A DNA stretch of 64,000 nucleotides, from assembly GCF_000195635.1 (NCBI RefSeq), contig NZ_GL882606.1, forward strand, positions 1-64,000. The letters are read 5' to 3'. Of this stretch, positions 1-6,754 are shown piece after piece. Numbering within the stretch: the stretch's first letter is position 1; every line of letters begins with the position of its first letter. The notes below the pieces were generated by a model that ran no database searches, was not told the origin of the DNA, and saw only the letters and a program-made list of their open reading frames with translations. The position numbers and the translations under genes are program-made. This stretch comes from Bacteroides fluxus YIT 12057 (GTDB taxonomy: Bacteria > Bacteroidota > Bacteroidia > Bacteroidales > Bacteroidaceae).

Positions 1-76
1 ACGGGCAGTATAGCCACACAGTGAGTGCTTACAATAACAAATATTAAAAGTCAGTATCTTTTTGACGTTATTTATT

Positions 77-102
77 GGAAAACCGCCGTGTGGCGGCTTT
101 CC
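77..102. other. Hairpin in the 5' flank
   Basis: An 11-bp inverted repeat with one A-C mismatch (GGAAAACCGCC, loop GTGT, GGCGGCTTTCC). No T-run follows on the + strand, so it is only weakly terminator-like. It may close the gene to the left of the window. Apart from this hairpin and the promoter at 215-245, I see nothing else in bases 1-267. Confidence 0.4.
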
Positions 103-214
103 TTGGGGTACACGTCAAAATTGGACGCTAACAGTGCTTATTGAAAAGGGCTATGATATGGCAGCCCTGTAATCGAAACATGCTAATGGGTGAACCAAAA
201 TATTGATTTGAAAG

Positions 215-245
215 TTTGAATATTACAATAATAACAGTAACTTTG
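215..245 (+). promoter_or_regulatory. Bacteroides-type promoter for the first operon
   Basis: TTTG at 215-218, a 19-nt gap, then TAACTTTG at 238-245 fits the Bacteroides -33/-7 consensus (TTTG / TAnnTTTG). The small ORF at 268 begins 23 nt after the -7 box, so this promoter could drive the run of genes from 268 to 2855. Confidence 0.7.
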
Positions 246-267
246 CAGTGAAGTAATATATCCTTCT

Positions 268-414
268 ATGAATAAGAGTGCAGAACATAAGCAGATATCC
301 GTCTTTCAAAAAATATTGGAAGACAAGAAAGCTATACGCAAATGTATTCAAAGCAGAGGGGATATAAAAAAAATAGCCAAAGAGCGTGGTATTAAGTTCG
401 CAACCCCTTTATGA
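268..414 (+). CDS. 48-aa hypothetical peptide, overlaps the next gene
   Basis: ATG to TGA gives a basic 48-residue peptide with a predicted helical middle (VFQKILEDKKAIRKCI) and a C-terminal KERGIKFATPL. It starts 23 nt downstream of a consensus promoter. Its last 29 bases overlap the following gene in another frame, which suggests translational coupling. From memory, similar short basic peptides occur upstream of this 160-aa family in other Bacteroides, but I do not know a function. A two-gene toxin-antitoxin or effector-regulator pair is possible but unproven. No signal peptide or membrane segment is visible. Confidence 0.6.
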   Translation: MNKSAEHKQISVFQKILEDKKAIRKCIQSRGDIKKIAKERGIKFATPL

Positions 415-868
415 GGTAACTGAAGAAGGTGAGTGGAATTACTCATTTATAACTAAACATGGAATAATTTATCATGCTTACTTTATTGATTTTTCAGTTT
501 ATCATCCAAATTTTTCTGATGTTTACACCTTTAATATTGAACCGGAAACAGATACTCCTCATCCGATAGATAACGGAATAGCCTGCACGGTTGTACATAT
601 TCTAAAACTTTTCTTTTCCGTAAAGAAACGAGCCATGATAATGGTATGTGACAATATGGATGGTAAGGAAGAGAAGCGGAGACTTTTATTTTCTAAATGG
701 TTTCTCAAACATAATGATGGCAACATAATCAAATATGATGCGGCTGCTGTGACTGATGACTATCAGTTGTATGTGTCGATTTATTTGAATAGGGATAACT
801 TGGAACGTGATGCCTTGGTGTCTGCATTTTATGATTTGGTAAAGAATAATTTCTATCCTATAGATTAG
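386..868 (+). CDS. Unknown 160-aa protein, possibly DUF6169 family
   Basis: A 160-residue soluble protein without signal peptide or membrane segments. Visible features are a run of aromatic beta-strand-like segments near the N-terminus (YSFITKHGIIYHAYF), a hydrophobic stretch IACTVVHILKLFF, and RRLLFSKWF. It resembles an uncharacterised Bacteroidales family that I believe is labelled DUF6169; this is recall, not a search. The start is GTG at 386, inside the preceding small ORF. No ATG lies near the N-terminus, so initiation probably depends on coupling. The gene ends 7 bp before the epimerase, suggesting one transcript. Confidence 0.55.
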   Translation: MVLSSQPLYEVTEEGEWNYSFITKHGIIYHAYFIDFSVYHPNFSDVYTFNIEPETDTPHPIDNGIACTVVHILKLFFSVKKRAMIMVCDNMDGKEEKRRLLFSKWFLKHNDGNIIKYDAAAVTDDYQLYVSIYLNRDNLERDALVSAFYDLVKNNFYPID

Positions 869-875
869 CTTTTTC

Positions 876-1877
876 ATGAACATACTTATTACGGGAATCC
901 ACGGTTTTGTGGGTTCCAATCTTGTTGTATCCTTAAAGGAATGTCATAACCTTTATGGACTGGATATTGTTGCCCCTGAAAAAGAAGGGGTAATAAAGAC
1001 TTTCTCTTGGAAGGATATTGAACCGACTTCTTTTCCGATGCAGAATCTCCCGAAGTTTGATGCTATCATTCATTTGGCTGGCAAAGCACATGACACGAAG
1101 AATCAGTCTGCTGCTCAAGTGTATTTTGATATCAATACAGGACTGACCCAGAGGATATTTGATTTCTTTTTGGAATCGTCTGCGAAAAAGTTTATTTTCT
1201 TTAGTTCGGTGAAGGCTGCTGCTGACAGTGTAGTGGGGGATATGCTGACGGAGGATGTGATACCTGCGCCGGTTGGTCCATACGGGGAGAGCAAGATAGA
1301 GGCAGAGAAATATATTATGAAGCTTTTACCTATCACCTCCCCCTCTGGGGACTCTTCCTTCTTGAAAAAGGAGAATGGGATAGCCTCCAAGAAACAGGTG
1401 TACATTTTGCGCCCCTGCATGATTCATGGTCCTGGTAACAAAGGTAATCTGAATCTACTTTATAAGGTAGTGAAGAAAGGTATTCCCTGGCCTTTGGGGG
1501 ATTTTGAGAATAGAAGGTCTTTCACTTCGATAGAAAATCTTTGCTATGTTGTGGAGGGTTTGCTGACTAAGGATGTTGCGAGTGGTATTTATCATATTGG
1601 TGACGACGAAGCTCTATCAACGAATGAGCTGATTGCCCTAATGTGTGAAGTCTTGGGACGCAAGCCGCATATCTGGAAAATGAACAGGCGTATGATGGAG
1701 GGATGTGCCGGATTAGGGACATTGCTTCATCTTCCGTTGAATACGGAACGTCTGCGCAAGTTGACGGAGAATTATGTGGTGAGCAATGCGAAGATAAAGG
1801 CGGCTTTGGGTATTGACAAGATGCCTGTGCGGGCAGAGGAGGGTATAAGGAAGACGATTAAGTCATTTTTGAAATAA
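876..1877 (+). CDS. NAD-dependent epimerase/dehydratase (surface polysaccharide)
   Basis: Extended short-chain dehydrogenase/reductase, 333 aa. The N-terminus carries the Rossmann motif TGIHGFVGSN (GxxGxxG), and the catalytic YxxxK is Y136-K140 (YGESK). Also visible are HLAGKAHD, the strand ending in FFSSVKA, and RPCMIHGPGN, typical of nucleotide-sugar 4-epimerases or dehydratases in Bacteroides capsule loci. It probably makes a UDP-activated amino or deoxy sugar used by the downstream transferase. About 20 residues (152-171, PITSPSG... to ...ENGIAS) between the catalytic helix and the KKQVYILRPCM strand look inserted relative to homologues as I recall them. The following gene begins 27 bp downstream. 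Confidence 0.85.
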   Translation: MNILITGIHGFVGSNLVVSLKECHNLYGLDIVAPEKEGVIKTFSWKDIEPTSFPMQNLPKFDAIIHLAGKAHDTKNQSAAQVYFDINTGLTQRIFDFFLESSAKKFIFFSSVKAAADSVVGDMLTEDVIPAPVGPYGESKIEAEKYIMKLLPITSPSGDSSFLKKENGIASKKQVYILRPCMIHGPGNKGNLNLLYKVVKKGIPWPLGDFENRRSFTSIENLCYVVEGLLTKDVASGIYHIGDDEALSTNELIALMCEVLGRKPHIWKMNRRMMEGCAGLGTLLHLPLNTERLRKLTENYVVSNAKIKAALGIDKMPVRAEEGIRKTIKSFLK

Positions 1878-1904
1878 GGTAATATTTCTGATTATTAGAA
1901 TTAT

Positions 1905-2855
1905 ATGTATTATTTGATAGTCTTAGTTCTGTTATTCGTAGCAGAACTTTTTTATTTTAGAATAGCTGACAGGTGTAATATCATTGATAAGCCGAATGAG
2001 CGCAGCTCTCATTCCAAAGTCACTTTGCGTGGCGGGGGAATTATCTTCTATTTCGGTGCGTTGGCCTATTTTCTGACAAGTGGCTTTGATTATTCTTGGT
2101 TTATGCTTGCCTTAACTCTGGTAACGTTTATCAGTTTCGTGGATGATATAAAATCTACCAAGCAGATGACGAGATTGCTTTTTCATTTTTCCGCTATGGC
2201 ACTCATGTTTTATCAGTGGGGGTTATTTTCTTTATCCTGGTGGTGGATCATTATTGCTTTAATAGTTTGTACCGGTATTATCAATGCGTATAATTTTATG
2301 GATGGGATAAATGGTATAACCGGTGGTTATTCATTGGTTATCCTTGCAGCGCTCGCCTATATAAATAAGGAAATCATTCCTTTTGTGGAAGGTGACTTTA
2401 TCTATACGGTTCTTTGTTCCGTCCTGGTATTCTGCTTCTTCAATTTCCGCAGGAAGGCTAAATGTTTTGCCGGAGATGTAGGTTCGGTAAGCATAGCTTT
2501 TATTCTTCTTTTCCTGATAGGTAAATTGATGATTCAAACGGGGGATTTCAGCTGGATTGTTCTTTTATCTGTCTATGGTGTTGATAGTGTTCTGACGATT
2601 ATTCATCGCTTGATGCTTCACGAGAATATAGGTTTACCACACCGGAAACATCTATATCAGATCATGGCGAATGAATTGAAAATTCCTCATGTAATGGTTT
2701 CTTCCATTTATATGATAGTGCAAGCTTTGATTATAGCAGGATATATACTCTGTTTAAATCATGGCTATTTGTATTTATTAGGCATCATTCTAATACTTAG
2801 CCTCATATATGTTTATTTTATTAGGAAATATTTTAGGCTGCACCAATTTGCATAA
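1905..2855 (+). CDS. WecA/MraY-like polyprenyl-phosphate sugar-1-phosphate transferase
   Basis: Polytopic membrane enzyme, 316 aa with about ten hydrophobic segments. It would transfer a sugar-1-phosphate from a UDP-sugar to undecaprenyl phosphate, the first membrane step of O-antigen or capsule synthesis. Family motifs: VDDIKSTKQ (catalytic Asp pair), NAYNFMDGINGI, FAGDVGS, and the cytoplasmic loop HENIGLPHRKHLYQ that binds the nucleotide sugar. Pairing with an epimerase upstream is the usual final gene pair in Bacteroides capsule operons, and a terminator follows at 3002. The exact sugar (GlcNAc, FucNAc or QuiNAc type) cannot be read from the sequence. Confidence 0.88.
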   Translation: MYYLIVLVLLFVAELFYFRIADRCNIIDKPNERSSHSKVTLRGGGIIFYFGALAYFLTSGFDYSWFMLALTLVTFISFVDDIKSTKQMTRLLFHFSAMALMFYQWGLFSLSWWWIIIALIVCTGIINAYNFMDGINGITGGYSLVILAALAYINKEIIPFVEGDFIYTVLCSVLVFCFFNFRRKAKCFAGDVGSVSIAFILLFLIGKLMIQTGDFSWIVLLSVYGVDSVLTIIHRLMLHENIGLPHRKHLYQIMANELKIPHVMVSSIYMIVQALIIAGYILCLNHGYLYLLGIILILSLIYVYFIRKYFRLHQFA

Positions 2856-3001
2856 AATACTTTATATTCTGTTGCGTTCCGTCTGGATTATTAGTGTACC
2901 TTCATTCAAAAATGGTTTTGTAGAAAGGTTGGGAACAATTATAATGTAAGTACTTGCTTTATGGAAAATCATTGAATATCAATATATTATGAACTTCTCT
3001 C

Positions 3002-3036
3002 AGAAAACAGCTTCCACGAGGCTGTTTTCTTTGTTT
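3002..3036 (+). terminator. Terminator after the polysaccharide genes
   Basis: Perfect 10-bp stem AGAAAACAGC / GCTGTTTTCT (3002-3011 and 3021-3030) with a 9-nt loop, followed by the T-rich TTGTTTATG. It lies about 150 bp after the transferase stop and just ahead of the HU-like promoter. Confidence 0.65.
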
Positions 3037-3061
3037 ATGCCCGTATATATCCTCACCTTTG
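3030..3061 (+). promoter_or_regulatory. Candidate promoter of the HU-like/smalltalk unit
   Basis: TTTG at 3030-3033, 20 nt, then CACCTTTG at 3054-3061. The -7 box departs from TAnnTTTG only in its first base. Predicted transcription start falls near 3068, inside the palindrome at 3064-3077. Confidence 0.5.
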
Positions 3062-3063
3062 CA

Positions 3064-3077
3064 TCGTTGATCAACGA
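3064..3077. promoter_or_regulatory. 14-bp perfect palindrome at the predicted start site
   Basis: TCGTTGATCAACGA is an uninterrupted 14-bp palindrome placed 2-16 bp after the -7 box. A site covering the transcription start is typical of a dimeric repressor operator. The binding protein is unknown; autoregulation by the HU-like product is one possibility. Confidence 0.45.
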
Positions 3078-3128
3078 AATGAGAATAAAAAAGAATGTTG
3101 GATTAAAAATGTAAAAAGGAGAAAGATT

Positions 3129-3626
3129 ATGCCTTTATTTTATTGTGCGAGACAGTCGTCGATTGCGACGAAGAAAGAGGGTGCCAAGCTGTGGCACTTG
3201 AGTTTGAAGAAAGTAGGAAGAGCTATTGATTTACAGATGTTGGCTGAGAGCATTGCGGAGAAGTCTTCATTGACACAGGGTGATGTTCATAATGTGATCC
3301 GTAACTTGATGACCACTATGCGACAGCATTTGTTGAATAGTCGTACTGTACGTTTGGACGGGTTGGGTACATTTACCATGAAAGCCCGTACACGCGGAAA
3401 AGGGGTGGCAAATGAAAAGGATGTAAATCCTAATCAAGTGACTGCATTACGTTGTCAGTTTACTCCTGAATATACGCGTCCGGCTGCTATTGGCACTACC
3501 CGTGCCTTGTTGCAGGGAGTGGAATTTGAGAAGTGGACAGGCAAGGTTACAGATGAAAGTGAAAACGGTGGAAATACCGGTGGCGAAGGATCTGACGGTG
3601 ATGAAAATGAAAACCCTTTAGGATAA
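3129..3626 (+). CDS. HU-like DNA-binding protein (long form)
   Basis: 165 aa. Residues about 1-125 match the Bacteroidales HU-related fold: DLQMLAESIAEKSSLTQGDV (helix-turn-helix start), MRQHLLNSRTVRLDGLGTF (the conserved strand V-L-G-F), then the arm region. The C-terminus is a Gly/Glu/Asp/Asn-rich acidic tail (from about residue 143), absent from classical 90-aa HU. It would bind or bend DNA. The start is set by a good ribosome site (AGGAG about 8 bp upstream of ATG), unusual in this genus. A smalltalk peptide gene follows 12 bp downstream; the amidase that commonly completes this cluster is missing. Confidence 0.8.
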   Translation: MPLFYCARQSSIATKKEGAKLWHLSLKKVGRAIDLQMLAESIAEKSSLTQGDVHNVIRNLMTTMRQHLLNSRTVRLDGLGTFTMKARTRGKGVANEKDVNPNQVTALRCQFTPEYTRPAAIGTTRALLQGVEFEKWTGKVTDESENGGNTGGEGSDGDENENPLG

Positions 3627-3638
3627 AAAACAACTTTT

Positions 3639-3734
3639 ATGAAAAAAACGATTTGGGATAAGATTTTGAAAGTAGTGATTGCTGTAGCTTCAGCAATACT
3701 TGGGGCTTTAGGAGCTAATGCGATGAATGTATGA
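3639..3734 (+). CDS. Smalltalk-family small membrane peptide
   Basis: 31-residue peptide with a charged N-terminus (MKKTIWDKILK) and one hydrophobic helix (VVIAVASAILGALGANAM). This matches the 'smalltalk' family, short Bacteroidales peptides encoded after an HU-like gene and usually before an N-acetylmuramoyl-L-alanine amidase. Function is unknown. The single hydrophobic helix suggests the inner membrane; a holin-like role with the amidase has been an obvious idea, but no amidase follows here. A terminator at 3764 closes the unit. Confidence 0.75.
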   Translation: MKKTIWDKILKVVIAVASAILGALGANAMNV

Positions 3735-3763
3735 TGCGTAATTAATATTCTAATTTTGGAAAA

Positions 3764-3798
3764 AAGGCGGTGGAGTTTCAATCTTCATCGCCTTTTTC
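3764..3798 (+). terminator. Terminator after the smalltalk gene
   Basis: Stem AAGGCGGTGGAG / CTTCATCGCCTT (3764-3775 and 3783-3794; two G-T pairs), loop TTTCAAT, followed by a T-run. It ends the HU-like/smalltalk transcript before the convergent thioesterase gene. Confidence 0.7.
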
Positions 3799-3824
3799 TT
3801 TCATCTTGATGTGATATTATCTTC

Positions 3825-4265
3825 CTACTGCACCTTCTTCTTTCTCAAATCCCGTCCTTCATATTCGCAGATGGCTTCAATCCATTCTTTGGCCAATGGC
3901 TTCGATTCATGCTTGGTGAGGTCGAAAGTAACCATGACAGATGTACATACGCATTTTACTTCTTGTGTTTCAGTGTCGATGACACGTTGTGCCAGTTTGA
4001 AGCTCTTGGTCCCGATCTCTGTGACAGCGGTTTGTACGGCAATGTGGTCTGAACCGTAAATTTGGGTAAGGAAGTCTGCTTCGATGTGGACAACGACAAT
4101 CCCGTCTTTCTCCCAGTCAACGTGCGGGCATACGGAAGCAAAATATTCGGTCTTTCCCAGATCATAAAACGAGAAATAGACGGTGTTGTTTACATGGCCG
4201 AATTTATCGACATCATTGAAACGCAGTTGTATGGGCAGGGTGTGGTTAAATTGAATTTCTTCCAT
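3825..4265 (-). CDS. Acyl-CoA thioesterase, hotdog fold (YbgC/4HBT family)
   Basis: 146 aa, the usual size of 4-hydroxybenzoyl-CoA thioesterase-like proteins. The active-site segment is RFNDVDKFGHVNN (catalytic Asp in the NDVDxxGHVNN motif), followed by the long hotdog helix YFSFYDLGKTEYF. It would hydrolyse an acyl-CoA or acyl-ACP in the cytoplasm; the substrate is not predictable. It is divergent from the sua5 homologue with about 80 bp between the starts. Confidence 0.85.
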   Translation of the reverse strand: MEEIQFNHTLPIQLRFNDVDKFGHVNNTVYFSFYDLGKTEYFASVCPHVDWEKDGIVVVHIEADFLTQIYGSDHIAVQTAVTEIGTKSFKLAQRVIDTETQEVKCVCTSVMVTFDLTKHESKPLAKEWIEAICEYEGRDLRKKKVQ

Positions 4266-4284
4266 TGTTTTCTCTTAAACTTTG

Positions 4285-4314
4285 TTTGTTATCGGTGCGA
4301 AATTACTAATTTTG
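4285..4314 (+). promoter_or_regulatory. Promoter of the Sua5-type gene
   Basis: TTTG at 4285-4288, 18 nt, TAATTTTG at 4307-4314. Transcription would start near 4321, after the alternative GTG at 4316, so it supports the ATG at 4346 as the real start. Confidence 0.65.
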
Positions 4315-4345
4315 CGTGTTAATCACTGTATTTATACATCAAGAA

Positions 4346-4909
4346 ATGATAGAAGACATTAAAAAAGCCTGCCAGGTAATGAGGGAAGGCGGGGTGATTC
4401 TGTACCCTACCGATACGATATGGGGCATAGGTTGTGACGCTACCAACGAAGAAGCGGTGCGGCGTGTGTATGAAATCAAGCAGCGTTCGGACAGTAAGGC
4501 GATGCTGGTGTTGGTAGATTCTACCGCCAAGGTGGATTTCTATGTGGAGGATGTGCCGGAGATTGCCTGGGATTTGATAGATGTGACAGACAAGCCTCTT
4601 ACCATCATTTATTCCGGAGCACGCAATTTGGCTCCCAATCTATTGGCAGAGGACGGTAGCGTAGGTATCCGGGTGACCGATGAAGAGTTCTCCAAAAGAC
4701 TTTGCCAACAGTTCCGTAAGGCGATTGTCTCTACTTCCGCCAATATCAGCGGACAGCCTTCACCGGGCAATTTCAGTGAGATAAGTGAGGAAGTAAAGTC
4801 GGCGGTTGACTATATAGTAGGATATCGCCGGGAAGAGATGGGACGCCCCAAACCCTCCAGTATCATTAAACTGGAGAAGGGCGGAGTCATTAAAATAATC
4901 CGCGAATAA
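4346..4909 (+). CDS. L-threonylcarbamoyladenylate synthase (Sua5/YrdC/YciO family)
   Basis: 187 aa. Forms threonylcarbamoyl-AMP from threonine, bicarbonate and ATP, the first step of the t6A37 tRNA modification. The YrdC domain fills the protein: YPTDTIWGIGCD (residues about 20-31), KQRSDSKAMLVLV, DKPLTIIY, SVGIRVTDEEF and the STSANISGQPSP signature. There is no C-terminal Sua5 domain, so it is the short YrdC/YciO type, and a YciO-like paralogue without the tRNA role is possible. The start at 4346 was chosen over GTG 4316 because the promoter -7 box ends at 4314. The ClC gene follows 3 bp after the stop, so the two are co-transcribed. Confidence 0.85.
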   Translation: MIEDIKKACQVMREGGVILYPTDTIWGIGCDATNEEAVRRVYEIKQRSDSKAMLVLVDSTAKVDFYVEDVPEIAWDLIDVTDKPLTIIYSGARNLAPNLLAEDGSVGIRVTDEEFSKRLCQQFRKAIVSTSANISGQPSPGNFSEISEEVKSAVDYIVGYRREEMGRPKPSSIIKLEKGGVIKIIRE

Positions 4910-4912
4910 CAA

Positions 4913-6706
4913 ATGGTGGCAGAAGAAAAAGGCGGATGGTTGCAGCGTTTCATCCTGTGGCGCGAAAAGAATATTAAGGAAAAGCGGTTTATTCTGATAC
5001 TCAGTTTCCTGGTCGGTATCTTTACGGCATTTGCCGCGTTGATACTGAAGATGCTGATACATTGGATACAGAATTTCCTGACAGAGAATTTCAATTCCAC
5101 AGAAGCCAACTACCTGTATTTGGTATATCCGGTAGTCGGCATTTTGCTGTCAGGATTGTTTGTCCGTCATGTGGTGAAAGATGATATCAGCCATGGAGTC
5201 ACTAAAATCCTGTATGCCATTTCCAGAAGGCAAGGAAGGATCAAAAGGCACAACACCTGGTCGTCTATCATAGCCAGTTCCATCACCATCGGTTTTGGCG
5301 GTTCAGTCGGAGCGGAAGCACCGATTGTATTGACCGGTTCGGCGATTGGTTCCAATTTGGGAAGTCTCTTCAAAATGGAACACCGCACTTTGATGCTTCT
5401 GGTGGGATGTGGCGCCGCCGGAGCTGTTGCCGGTATTTTCAAGGCGCCGATTGCCGGACTTGTATTTACACTGGAAGTATTGATGATAGATTTGACCATG
5501 TCTTCCCTGCTTCCCCTTCTGATTTCTGCGGTAACGGCGGCTACGGTTTCTTATATTGTGACGGGTACGGATGCCTTGTTCAAATTCCATCTGGACCAGG
5601 CCTTTGAGTTGGAACGCATCCCGTATGTAATTATGCTGGGCGTCTTTTGCGGATTGGTTTCGCTTTATTTTACCCGTGCCATGAATTCGGTGGAGGGTGT
5701 TTTCGGAAAACTGAAGACTCCCTATAAGAAATTGGCGCTGGGCGGTGTGATGCTGAGTGTCCTCATTTTCTTGTTCCCGCCGCTTTATGGTGAAGGTTAT
5801 GATACGATAGAGTTGCTGTTGAACGGTGTAAGCAATGCAGAATGGGATACGGTCATGAATAACTCCTTTTTCTATGGGCACGGTAATATGCTGTTGGTTT
5901 ACTTGATGCTGATTATCATCCTGAAGGTGTTCGCCTCAAGCGCGACGAACGGTGGCGGAGGATGTGGCGGTATTTTCGCGCCTTCGTTGTATTTGGGATG
6001 TATTGCCGGCTTTGTGTTCTCGCATTTCAGCAACGAGTTTGAAATGACCGCTTTCCTGCCCGAGAAGAATTTTGCATTGATGGGCATGGCGGGGGTCATG
6101 AGTGGGGTCATGCATGCTCCGTTGACCGGCGTGTTCCTGATTGCCGAACTTACAGGAGGATATGACCTCTTCTTGCCGTTGATGATTGTTTCCGTCAGTT
6201 CTTATCTCACTATCATCATGTTCGAGCCTCATAGCATTTACTCCATGCGTCTGGCAAAGAAGGGTGAACTGCTGACGCATCATAAGGATAAAGCTGTGCT
6301 GACGTTGATGAAAATGGAGAATGTGGTGGAAAAGGATTTTGTAACGGTTCATCCCGAAATGGATCTGGGGGAACTTGTCAAGGCCATTTCTTCTTCGCAC
6401 CGTAATGTCTTTCCGGTTACGGATGCTACAGGCGTACTGATAGGTGTTGTCCTGCTGGACGACATCCGTAACATCATGTTCCGTCAAGAGCTGTATCATC
6501 GGTTTACAGTAGGCAAACTGATGACTTCCATTCCGGCACGGTTGTATGATACGGACAGCATGGAGCAGGTGATGCGCACATTCGATGATACCGGAGCTTG
6601 GAATCTGCCGGTGGTGGATGCGGAAGGAAAGTATCTGGGCTTTGTCTCTAAATCAAAGATATTCAATTCATACCGTGAAGTGTTGGTACATTTCTCGGAA
6701 GACTGA
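4913..6706 (+). CDS. ClC-family chloride channel/transporter with two CBS domains
   Basis: 597 aa: about ten membrane helices (residues 25-440), then a CBS pair (about 455-595) that may bind nucleotides. ClC landmarks: GSVGAEAP (E135 = the gating glutamate of GREGP), GIFKAPIAGLVFTLE, GGGGCGGIFAPSL, and Y417 in GGYDLFLPLMI (the chloride-coordinating tyrosine). The GSGIP filter motif is diverged (SHGVT around residue 93-97). At the internal proton-glutamate position of E. coli ClC (FIIEEM) this protein has FTLEVL, giving V189. It would pass chloride across the inner membrane, and whether it is a channel or an exchanger is uncertain. It overlaps no neighbour and sits in the sua5 operon. Confidence 0.9.
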   Translation: MVAEEKGGWLQRFILWREKNIKEKRFILILSFLVGIFTAFAALILKMLIHWIQNFLTENFNSTEANYLYLVYPVVGILLSGLFVRHVVKDDISHGVTKILYAISRRQGRIKRHNTWSSIIASSITIGFGGSVGAEAPIVLTGSAIGSNLGSLFKMEHRTLMLLVGCGAAGAVAGIFKAPIAGLVFTLEVLMIDLTMSSLLPLLISAVTAATVSYIVTGTDALFKFHLDQAFELERIPYVIMLGVFCGLVSLYFTRAMNSVEGVFGKLKTPYKKLALGGVMLSVLIFLFPPLYGEGYDTIELLLNGVSNAEWDTVMNNSFFYGHGNMLLVYLMLIIILKVFASSATNGGGGCGGIFAPSLYLGCIAGFVFSHFSNEFEMTAFLPEKNFALMGMAGVMSGVMHAPLTGVFLIAELTGGYDLFLPLMIVSVSSYLTIIMFEPHSIYSMRLAKKGELLTHHKDKAVLTLMKMENVVEKDFVTVHPEMDLGELVKAISSSHRNVFPVTDATGVLIGVVLLDDIRNIMFRQELYHRFTVGKLMTSIPARLYDTDSMEQVMRTFDDTGAWNLPVVDAEGKYLGFVSKSKIFNSYREVLVHFSED

Positions 6707-6724
6707 GGCAAACTAAGATGCCTC

Positions 6725-6754
6725 GTAAATTGTGCATTGTAAATAGTAAATGGA
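6725..6754 (+). repeat. GTAAAT-rich leader element, copy 1
   Basis: CGTAAATTGTGCATTGTAAATAGTAAATG lies directly before the fmt start. Related stretches precede the DHH gene (10760-10834) and the DUF2027 gene (16134-16167). They are low-structure A/T-rich leaders built from TTGTAAAT and CGTAAAT units. Confidence 0.5.

Noticed and set aside
77..102. Rho-independent terminator
   Set aside because: The stem is good but TTGGGG follows instead of a T-run, so it is listed only as a hairpin.
5303..5881. Antisense frame inside the ClC gene
   Set aside because: Low-complexity His/Arg/Gln-rich translation typical of a shadow frame; no start context.
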